Source: Liolophura sinensis (Eukaryota > Mollusca > Polyplacophora > Chitonida > Chitonidae). From it: a stretch of DNA of 64,000 bases. The translations under genes and the position numbers were made by a program. Position 1 is the first letter of the stretch; each line of letters starts with the position of its first letter. Shown here piece after piece: positions 11,001 to 23,000 of the stretch. The stretch is taken from positions 15,445,570-15,509,569 of the forward strand of contig NC_088300.1 of NCBI RefSeq assembly GCF_032854445.1, given 5' to 3'. The notes under the pieces were generated by a model. That model was not told where the DNA came from and did not search any database. It was given only the letters and a program-made list of their open reading frames with translations.

Positions 11001-14000
11001 ACCTGCACCAACTTGTAGCCCAAGACATGCTCTTTCTAGCATTTGTCAACGGATTTGAGCTCCGATCAATAGTTTTCTCGCTAGAAGCGTTTAAATGACA
11101 ACACTGTTTTTTGTTTAGAAAAATATGGGACTCCTATTGCTTTAACATGGAGTTAGATGGGGACTGGACTGGTTTATAGTATTTGACCTGATGCTTTCGG
11201 CTACACTGTCCGTGATCTCCCGAAACGGTTGTAGGATGACATTCAGCTATACAGTACTCTATTAGATGGCGTAGAATTCTAACTACAACAGCAAACGACG
11301 TGGAGCTGTAAAAGTTAGCTTTGTTTTGCGCAGGCCTTGTCTTCTTTACTATAGGCTAACCAGGCCAGGGTAATTGACAGGTATCGACATGTGCCGTGGT
11401 CCAGGTGTTGACTTTCTGACAACGGCCTAGATATCAGTAGAGCTGTGAGTCTGTGCATGGCAGGTCGTAGATTGAGACATAAAAGTACAAACTTTGTTTT
11501 TTCTTCTTTCTTTCTTTTCTCTTACCGCTGACGTCTGTCAGTCATGTCAGAGTTCGATCCCAGCTTAGCCAATTTGGCAGGCGATGAAAATGTTGTCAAT
11601 TTCAAGGTTTTAAAGTAGGCTGCTAGGCATAGTTGGATGTTCTGATGACGAATCTGATGGTTTTTCCTTTCTCCGACGCACGGTTTTGTCACCAATTGCC
11701 ATGAAAGTGCGAAAAGTGCAATTTTCGCCCACGTTTGGAGGTCATGTGACACAAAAGCGCTGCAGCTGTGGAGCTGAAAATGACTGAGTGCAAAGGGCTA
11801 TATGGGTACTGTAGGCGTGCGGAAAATCGTTGAACTGTCATAATAAACGTGGGAGTTGCAGGCTTGAAAGATTGGCCAAAGGCCGATTTGCTATATTTGG
11901 CACTTTGACGTCCCCATGTTATTTGATGCATTTTAAATGCATTTGCGACTAGGATGAACACACGAACATTGTAAGCATGCTACCCGACGTAGTTTGATGT
12001 CCTGATCATGAATCTGGACTTATTTCTTGATGGCGACATACAGTTTTGCCGCAAATTGCGATCAAAACGCGAAAAAGCGCAATTTTTCACCATATTTTGA
12101 GGTCTGGTGAGAGAAAACCGTTACAGTTGTAAAGCTGAACATCACTGAGTGCAAAGTGCTGCACATGTACTCTATGTGTGCTAAAATCTTTGATCTGTGT
12201 CAACAAACACAGGACATGCACATTTTCAAAGAAGTCCTAAGTCAGATTTACCACATTCGGCACATTTACATAAACTTGATGTTACATGGGCCGTGTATTA
12301 TTGGGTGGGGAAAACATCATCGATCCGATCCGGGATCCCAGCCTAGGATCTGCTGTTCGCAGATCCATTCTAGTTCTATATGTTTTGGTGTCAAGCTTAG
12401 ATTATCAACTGTCTTATATCACGAAAAAGTTCATTGAGTTTGACACTGTTTGGATACACATATATGTATGCACTAGGGTGCGATCCATTCATCAATCTGA
12501 CTGCCCCTGGTGGCAGATTCAGTGGCCACCGATTATAAAGTGTGTACTAATGATTCCCAGTGTTCCAGAAGTCGCATCAAGTCGCGTGAGTTACGACGTT
12601 ACAATACATGCTACCGGTTCCGCCGAAGTCAGACTAGGTGGTGGCAGTGACACCACTGGTCGCCGCCATGGAAGGACCAGTCAGTGGCCACTACCTCCTC
12701 CAGTTGCCACTGGGAGCGAACGGAAACAGACCCTAGCCATTTGTTCAATTCATTGTCCTAAAATTACGTCTACACAACAAATATTGCATTTGCTGATACG
12801 TCTACGTTATGGATATAACATTTTACATTATCATTTTTCCCCCAAATAAGTAGTTAGATGTGTTTGTTGTATACATGTAGTTTCAAATTTGAATGTAAAA
12901 ATTATACATTTCATTCAGTTCCAAATATAAAGAGTTTAAGAAAGCCTATTCAGCGAAATAGACTCCCAATTCCATGTATTATCTATCATTGATTTCCTGT
13001 TGAAAAAAAAAATTAAAAATTATGTGTTTGTGGCCTTCCCCTCAGATCTCTGTCGAAATGGCATCCAAAATCATTTGCCTGGCAATGCACTACATTCCTC
13101 TGAGAATTCATCTTTCAGGGGCGAACTCAAAATTAATATTTATAATTTTAATATTTGTTTTCACATTCTGTGCGGCTTCTTTGTTCTGTTAAGTATTGTT
13201 CCCAGCACAGTCAATTTTCCTTTGACCAATGACGTCTGTCAGTGGTTTGGTTATGCCTTCACTGCTAGTGGTTTCTCAGGTTCCCGTAAATTTGACTACC
13301 ATCCTATAAATGAAACACTCTTGACAAAGGTGTTAAATAACCAGTCAAATAAATAAATAATTGCTTTATTCCAGACTCCTCAAATCGTATGTTTATTCTC
13401 TCCTTGACTACAGTAATTGCGTATATGTATTATTGTCTCTGTGTTTAACTGCTCTATGTGTCCTGTTGTTGTTACGGATAGGAGAAAATCTTTCATACCT
13501 TCTCCAGTGTTCCCCTGTCTTTTGTATTAAATTTTGTCTCTGTCCATTTGTATTAAAATAAATGTATTTTATATAGCCTGTATTTAGTTAAGATTGGATG
13601 GTTAGGTTGACAGTATTACATGTAAGTATAGTCTCTTAAAGTAAGAAATAATTATATACTTCACAGCTGAACTGCAAATAAGGGACCGTCAGTTGATAAC
13701 AAGGGACCGTCAGTTGATAACAAGGGACCTGCTGTTGATAAGAAATGACCTTCAGTTGATAAGGGACCTACTGTTGATAACAAGGGGCCTAGTGTTGATA
13801 ACAAGGGACCTACTGTTGATAACAAGGGGCCTAGTGTTGATAACAAGGGACCTACTGGTGATAACAAGGGACCCACTGTTGATAACAAAAGACCTTCAGT
13901 TGATAACAAGGGACCTTCAGTTGACATTCATACGACCTTCACATCATCATCTTGTTTACTTTTTTTTCTAGTACAGAACAGTGATAAGCTTGGTGATCTC

Positions 14001-17000
14001 TGTGCTATGCCTGTGCTGGGTGATGGGATGGCGGCCAGTCGCTCTGATCCTCAGCCACTGTGCCGTGTGTCACCTGACGTCCTGCTGGGGCTCCCCCACC
14101 CTGGTCTGGCTCACCTGTCTACTCCTTCTCTCCACACTCAACTTTGAACCATTCTTCAGTCTCATGGTAATAAAGCATCCATACAATATTCAGTGCCCTG
14201 GAAACAAAGCCATGGCTCTAATACATGTACCCTACATGAATGAAGTATATTTGTCCAAATGATTTCAGTGTTAACATTACTATACCAGTGATTTTTTTTA
14301 ATTGCCTCCTTTCAAATTGCAAAGTCCAATTTGTGAAAACATATTGGTAGGTATTACAAGACATTTACGATCCTGACCTCTTTTTGTCCAAAATTTTCCT
14401 GATATATACATGTCTGTTAGGTGTTGACCAAGCAGGTAGCATGTTTGAACCCATCTCTGGCTGCGTCATCTGCAGGCAGCTTTTAAGTCAGGACGTTTGT
14501 CAGTTGTCTGACAAAGAGCTGTGATGTACTCAAGGCAATCTGGTTTCCTCCATGAATATTAAAACTACAAATACATGTATATAAATCTTCAACCTTTTCA
14601 ACCACTAAAACACTTTTTCCAGTGGAATTTATGCATACAATTATTATGAAAGTGATGCTGTAAAGGATTTGTTTGTGTTACTTAAGGTGCAAGCTTCATA
14701 AAACTTTGCAAATTATTTCCCTACACCCCATAGTTCGCTGGGAATGTTTCAAAATATTGGTGGCAGAGGTAGTTTAAAAAGTTGAAGAATGAGGGTTAAC
14801 CACTATCACTCTTATATGTTTTTATTATGCTACATTTATGAAGACACGTAAGTTAATTATGTTAATGGCACTAAATCTTTTTCTGGGTATAAAACTGATC
14901 AGTCATGTCAGCACCTCCAACATTCAAGTTATTCCTCCGTGGGATATTTGGTGTCGGGATATATCTGGGATGTTCCCAACCTCAATCGTATATTGTGTGG
15001 GGCATAAAAAAATTGGCCGTATCCTTTGTTCAGACCTTTTCAAACTTGAGACATTCATTTGGCATGATTTTGTTAATATACTGACCAATTTTGACACAGG
15101 GTTAAATGGAAAACATAGCCTCAAAAACACACGTTCCTGTGACCCACATTGTATCATCTGTCTGCACCTGTGTGACACGCATCAAGAACGGCTGTAAAAA
15201 AATTACTCTTAAGTAGATTCAGGACTCAATCAGTTCATTCAAGAAACGTTTTCGCGTCGTCTACTGAGAAGATGGAGGACCAATTGATCACCTTTTCAAG
15301 TAAAACAAGATAGAACATCATTTTGAAATATCCAGAACATGCATTTTTTACTCTATTTTGATTTTGGTCCCATGAAGAGAAATCTTAAAGGATGAAATTG
15401 AAATTTTTGGTCTATAAACTTAGGATGTAATGGCTTTTGAGTAGGTAAATTTTTATAAGCCTACGTAAGAGGGTTTTCGGAGATATTGAGTGTCAAAGTA
15501 CGGCCCATTTTTTTTATGCCCACCCGATATTTATCCTTCTTGCGCATGGGATGTTCAGTCTTTATGCAAAGCCTGGTTCCTTTTTCATTGTATTCACAGA
15601 AAGTGGCTGTTCCTGATGACCCTATGGAGACCAAGTTCTACCTTCTGCTCTTCACCCTGGCCCTGTGTAACCTGCGTTACACCAGCTTTTGTTTAGAGAA
15701 GGTTCAGAGGCGGCAGTTCCAGGAGACCAGAGACCATGTCTGACCCAGCCGGCCACCAGGCACAGAGGAAGAATGCCAGGGTGAGGTGGAACAATGGGGG
15801 AGAAGCTATTAGACAGAGATCATACGGGTCAGGATGGTCAGCTGACAAGAACAACCAATCAGTGCACTTTCATCGACCTTCTAGCTTACACCTTCTATCT
15901 GCCTCTGTTCTTTCACAGGCCTCTGTTGACGTATGATGTATTTAGTGAACAGGTTAGTCATTGGTTTACACCATTTTGGACGAAGGTTGGTGGTTTTGTA
16001 CTGCATGTATTCTGAAATCCCCTTCCAATAAACACTCTGAAACATACATGTATGTGAAACATGCTTGAGCATAAAGTTAAAAAGCAGCCCAGTAAATAAA
16101 TAAATAGATAAATACCAGTGTACCATTTCAGATTCATATATGATAGCGCACTTTTATGCACCACAACATATTGAGCAATTTATGTCAGGACTGATGTCCA
16201 GAGAGTGTTTTACTGGTGAATGTAATGATTGATTGATTAGTTGAATGTCTGTGAAGCAAATGGCAGAGGCTCGTAAGAAATGGTACACACATGTGCACAT
16301 GCATGCACGTGAAGGTTTGTCTGTAAGCCAGTAATTATAACCTTTGAGAATGGAACATAAACGCGTACTACACATCCAAACTTATGAAAATCTTCGTTCA
16401 TAAAATTGGTCTCTTAAGACAAACGCTAGTGAGAACTTCATAGTGGCAAATTTGCCACAATTGGCTGGTGCTAAAGCTCCCATGTGAATTAGATGTACAT
16501 GTGCTAGGTTTTTCTGCTCATGACCAAATGGAAGAGGGAATTCTGCCACATTTCATTTTTATTGTCTAACACTATGTCTTATGCCTATTTTAACTTGCTA
16601 ACCCATATTAGTATGTTGTAACACTCACTCCTTTCATTGATTATCTGGCAGTTTCCAAATTGTCAAAAAGTCTGCACAGACGTACATGCATGTAAACACT
16701 TGAACTCACAGCTTCCCTCAGGATCCAGTGCGCTACGATTAGGAAGGCTGAGTACTGGTTGGCCCAGCATCAGTGTAGTGTTGCTGAATGGGCTGTAATA
16801 TCAAGTGTCTTCAGCATGGCATTGTATTGAGGCAGCACTTTAAATATTTTAGCATTGCGACTTGTATGCTACAAAGTGATAGGACATATAATATTGAAAG
16901 CCTTGATGTGCCAAAAGCTAAGTACTGTGAAGTACTTAATTTTTGTGTGGAACTAATTTTCCTGGATTTCTCAGTCAATAATTTACCACAAAACATAATT

Positions 17001-20000
17001 CCATCTTAAAAAAATTCCATTATTGAATCTTTTATTATTGGTAGTAGTTTTCACGAAGTGAAATCTTTGCTGGCCTGACAGGAGTTAGGATAAGAAAGCC
17101 TGGTGGATCAGCTAAATTTTAACAGCAAAGAGGAAAAATTAGACTTTAAATTTATGTAAACTCTAGTGATAGGGCTTAATGTGTATGAAGCAAAGTGGGA
17201 GTTTATTCTTCTCTAGTTTGATTAATCTTCAGTGCACCGGTAAAGTGAAAGAATAGTAGATACAAACATGTGCTGTCTAATGAATGTCGATTTGATGCAT
17301 GCATTTGGCTGTGTCTCTCCAGTGGAACAATGAGTGAGCGTTTAACAAATTGTGAACTGTGTACAACAATACTATGGCAGTGTGACAGCTATGGTAATTT
17401 TAGTACTTTCTGACTGGCTACAGAGGACCATTAACACTGAAAACAATCAACAACAAAAATCCACCATTAATAATACCTGTTTCACATGCTTGAGTAGTCC
17501 AACAGGTAGCATAGTCAAAGAGTAGCATAATTTTGGCTAAATTATATGTAGGAAAGTTTTAAGATTTTATTTCAGTATTTCCTTGTTTAAATATGTGAAA
17601 ATTAATTCCTGCGAACCCATTTTTGATTAAATTCGCAAAAATAAATTCCAGCGATTAATAAGTACTTTGCAGTAAACCAGGGAAATTCTGTCATTTGTCT
17701 TTTTAAAACAGAATATCCCATCGTTTTGGGTCAAGTTGTACGGAAGAACAATTGTGCAAATCCTGAAGTGGGAAACCTCTTCGAACAGGTCATATTCATC
17801 TTTTACCCAAATATAGCCATGTGTGCATTCAAGAATACAATCAAGTCCGTCTGATCCAAGAAATAAAAGAAATCAACAATAATAGAGAAATGACTACCTT
17901 GTCTTTTTTTTTTTTTCAGATTTCAGAAGCTAAACAGCCGTGGACATTGTCTCGAGTGGTGGCAGTAGGGAAACACTTTACCAGAGTGATCTTCTGGGCA
18001 GTAGTCATTGAGTTCACACTCCACTATTTCTACTTCCATTCACTTCAAGGGAGCCTGAGTGTAATGATGAAGGTTCCTCTCTGGGGCCTCGCTGGTATCG
18101 GATACCTTCATGGCCAATTCTTCATGATGAAGTATGTGGTGATGTTTGGGTTTCCTGCATGTGTTGCAAAGGTGGATGGGCTGAACCCCCCAGAGGGCCC
18201 CAAGTGTATTTCGCGCATATGTTACTACTCTGACATGTGGAAGTAAGTTTTTACATCTATTTTGTAAATAGCCAGAAAGTATATGAAAAAGTGGTTAAAA
18301 AAATTATACACATATACTGACAGGCTACAGTGTACATATTGACTGGCTACAGTGTACATGGTCACTTGTCACAGCGTACAGCCTGACAGGCCACAGCGTA
18401 CATGTCTGGCCACAGTGTACTTGGTGACTTGCTACAGTGTACATGGAGACTGGCTACAGTGTACTTGGTGAGTGGCTACAGTGTACTTGGTGAGTGGCCA
18501 CAGTGTACATGGTGACTGGCCACAGTGTAGATGGTGACTGGCTACAGTGTAGATGGTGACTGGCTACAGTGTTCATGGTGACAGGCCACAGTGTACATGC
18601 TGACTGGCTACAGTGTACATGCTGACTGGCTACAGTGTACATGGTAACTGTTTGCAGTGTACTTGGTGACTGGCCACAGTGTACATGGTGATTGGGTACA
18701 GTGTACATGGTGACAGGCTACAGTATGCATTGTGACTGGCTACAGTGTACATGGTGACTGGCTACAGTGTACATTGTGACTGGCTACAGTGTGCATGGTG
18801 ACTGGCTAAAATGTACATGGTGACTGGCTACAGTGTACATGGTGACTGGCTACAGTGTACATGGTGACTGGCTACAGTGTACATGCTGACTGGCTACAGT
18901 GTACATGCTGACTTACTACAATGTACGTGGTGATTGGCTATGGTGTACACAGTGATTAGCTACGGTGTACATGTTCACTGGCTACAGTGCACATACTGAC
19001 TGGCTAAAGTGTACAGGCTGACTTGCTACAGTGTACATGCTGACTGGCTACAGTGTACATGCTGACTGGCTACAGTGTACATGCTGACTGGCTGCAGTGT
19101 ACATGATGACTGGCTGCAGTGTTCATGGTGACAGGCCACAGTGTACATGCTGACTGGCTACAGTGTACATGCTGACTGGCTACAGTGTACATGGTGACTG
19201 GCTACAGTGTACATGCTGACTGGCCACAGTATGCATTGTGACTGGCTACAGTGTACATGCTGACTGGCTACAGTGTACATGATGACTGGCCACAGTCTCA
19301 TGATGACTGGCTACAGTGTACATGGTGACTGGCTACAGTGTACATGCTGACTTACTACAATGTACATGGTGATTGGCTATGGTGTACACAGTGATTAGCT
19401 ACAGTGTACATGTTCACTGGCTACAGTGCACATACTGACTGGCTAAAGTGTACAGGCTGACTGGCTACAGTGTACATGCTGACTGGCTGCAGTGTACATG
19501 CTGACTGGCCACAGTGTACATGGTAATTGGGTACAGTGTACATGCTGACTGGCCACAGTGCTCATGCTGACTGGCTACAGTGTACATGCTGACTGGCCAC
19601 AGTGTAGATGCTGACTGGCCACAGTGTACATGCTGACTGGCTACAGTGTACATGGTGACAGGCCACAGTGTACATGCTGATTGGCTACAGTGTACATGGT
19701 GATTGGCTACAGTGTATATGGTGACTGGCCACAGTGTACATGCTGATTGGCTACAGTGTACAGGGTGACTGGCCACAGTGTACATGCTGATTGGCTACAG
19801 TGTACATGGTGATGGGCTACAATTTACATGGTGACTGGGTAATGTACATGTATGTGCTAATATAATAGGTTTGTATTAGGATATATTTTTACTAAAGTTT
19901 TTCCAGTGTTATGTTTGCTCACTCAGGTATTGATCAGAACAGGCTTTCACCAAAATTCATTAATATTTCAGAATTGTCCATGTATAATAGGAGATGGAAC

Positions 20001-23000
20001 AATTATTTTTATGGGTGTTTTCCTGATTGCATTCCTTTTGGATTACACTAAATACCCTGGATATTTGTTCAAGAAGAGTTATGCAGAATTTCCCCAGAGT
20101 TAATCTATAATGTATCATGACCCAGGTGGTAAATTATGCATTTTTCTCCTCCCAAACCTTTCACTGATATTTTGTTCCGTTTTTGCCTATCTTGCTGAAA
20201 TGCAGCCTTGATCAGAATGTGAAAGCTTTTCAGTGTTGCACAAAGAGATGTTGTGGAGGTAGACTTTGTGGTATATTTTCGGTATGATGAGGCTGGCCTT
20301 TACCCTCTTTTGTATTGAAGTGCTTCCAGTCATGGGTGGCTTGTAAATATTTCATGTTTTCTGCATGGCTGAATGCAAAGATACACATCACCGCTGACTT
20401 TGTTTTAACGTCTGAAGTGTCTAGAGCTGTGTTGATTTCAGTCCCCATTTGGCTGGGCTGTTCAATCTGTGGCAATGAATAATGCAAGCATGTCCTCAGT
20501 GTTGTTCTGGTGATCATGTTATATTGATAGGATGCTGCGATCAAGCCGCCCTCTGCCAGCATTGCCAAAGCAATTTAATGTATTTACAGGCAATTTGATC
20601 TGATTTAGTGCTTGCCTCCTAGTTTTTCATCTCATCACCTGTGGCCCCTGATGGAATCCTGAGGTACTTTTATCATCTGTATTTGTTGACCCCACACTGG
20701 GCAGGGGCTAACTCAATGAGGAACCCCCAAAGCAATATATCTCAATGTTTATTGCAACAATCAGCAATTTGCAGGGCTTTATTGCTTGTTTTCTATAAAT
20801 ATACCACATTTTAGGACATTCCATTGTGTTGTGTGCTTTTTGTATTTCACCAGCTTTGAGGTCAACCTTTTAGTGATTGATTATATATTAATGTGAATTG
20901 TCCCCCACCTGCCTGCAGTAACAATTTGTGACAGGTAAATAACATATAACCCTGTGGGTCTCACATCCTCACTAACATTCTCCCTGCTAGCTGTCACCTC
21001 TCTTTCATCTTTTTGTTCCATGGCTTTTATTGTCATGCTCCTCAATGTATGTACCTTTATTTTATTTAAGTTCAGTTTACTTCAAACAGGGATATTACAT
21101 TTAAGGTAATGGCATTCTCTTTTTATAGTTTATAGTCCAGGTAATTGGTTGATGTGGTTTTATATCATTTCTATTCTTCATGAAATTCAGGTACTTTGAC
21201 AGAGGATTGTACAGTTTTATAAAAAGGTTTGTGCTTGTCTGCAGTGTTTGATATTTCATATAGTGAATTATATCTACAGGCATTCAGTGTATTTAGAGGC
21301 AATAAATTGCTGTAAACCTTAGTTTCTCCACTGTTTCTCTTATGGTGAAGTGAAAATGTGTAAATACACTGTATATAGAGATTTCATGAAATTTATTAAA
21401 GAGGAAGAAAACATAAAAAGGATGTCAAAATCAGATGAAAGAGCATCAAAACTCATTTGCAAATATGGTGTTTAAATTTTTTGGGGGATTTTTTTTTTCA
21501 GGAAAAAAAAGACATTTGCAAATATTTTTGTATGACGGTGTTTGGGGCCACCTTTCAATATTTATTTTCGTTGCATAATAATATTCTAAATAAGGATGTG
21601 ATGCATGTCTAATAAATTTATTGAAATGTAAATTTGTTGTTTGTGTACAAACACATGCATTTATTTATTTATTTGATTGATGTTTCACCTTGTGCTCAAT
21701 GCATTTAATCTGAGTTATGATAATATTTATGAATATATTAAAAATATAAATGTGATCAAAATCCAGGTCGAATTTATTGGTTGAAGAGACCAAATTGTTT
21801 TGCATTAAAGTTGGCTCAACTTTGCAAATATTTATTAAATAGGTGTTACATTCTCATTTGTAACATTATTACACAAAGACAATATATACCAAACGATAGT
21901 GCCAAACACCCATCATACAAAAAATATTTTCAAATGTCTTTTTCTCTTTAAAAAAATCAAACAAAAAATATGAAAGACCACATTTACGACTAACTTTTTG
22001 CACTCTTTCAGTTGACTTTTATGTAATTTTTTTGTTTTCTCGACCTGTAAAGACAAGAATTTCAGGGAACCATTCCAGTAACTTTCTGTCAGCTGCCATG
22101 AAAAAAATATTGACTCCAAAAAAAAAAATAAATAAATAAAAAATAAAAAAAATAAAGGAAAAAAATAAAAGTGATATTAACCAAAATGTCAAGCCATCTT
22201 TCTTTTAGTACAGTAAAACGTTTGAAATGTCACAAATCATGTCTTGTTTTATGGGTTGTTTGAAGTTTGATTCACCTTTCCTCCAATAACTTCTTGTTGT
22301 AGGTACATCTATGTACCCCTGTATTCCGTGTCGTTGTAGGTACATCTATGTACCCCTGGGCGGTTCTCGCTGTGGTCTGGTCCGTCAACTGACAATTTCA
22401 GCCCTGACCTTCCTCTACGTCTTCTACTGGCATGGAGCAGAGCTGTACCTTTTCCTCTGGGCAGCCCTAAACTACCTGGGTATCATGCTAGAGCTACTTG
22501 GTGCCAAGCTCACCAAGATTCTTGGGGTACAAAACTTTGAGATAGGTCTTGAATTTAGCATATATTGATAGCCATGTAGGCATATTGATCAGCCTGTGAA
22601 CAAAGCTCTTAATGTTTTATACCTTGTAAACTCTGGGTATTATGTCATGAGGTTGTTCAAAGAATTCTTGCACTTCTGTGTTGTTTCTTTCACTCATAAA
22701 GCCCCATCCATACTACCCATCATCTCTCAACATTTGTTGATTCAACAAGAGTCAACATGAAGTTGAATGCTGTTGACGTAAGTTGAGTGTCCTGTCCAGA
22801 CTACACATCAGATGGGTCAATTTTGCTGAACACTGTTGACGTGAGTTGAACGATGTTGAGCTGTGTGTTTTTTTTATTTGGGCGATAAATTGGAGGGAAA
22901 TCTCCATATTACCTCTCCAGTGCATGAGACAATGGCGAGCAGGCATGGCAGTTCGGCGTAGAAGACGTCTCATCATGAGACCAGTTTCTCTCTGTCATCG

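Noticed and set aside
12286-12849. 187-residue frame in a GC-richer block
   Set aside because: It lies in a HHAT intron, has no recognisable motif or composition of a real protein, and follows repeat-like text.
15736-15936. Separate gene starting ATG TCT GAC at 15736
   Set aside because: The frame overlaps the HHAT exon junction and is better explained as intron and off-frame HHAT sequence.
19465-19785. 106-residue minus frame rich in Cys, His and Ser
   Set aside because: It is a translation of the intronic 22-bp minisatellite (22-residue period).
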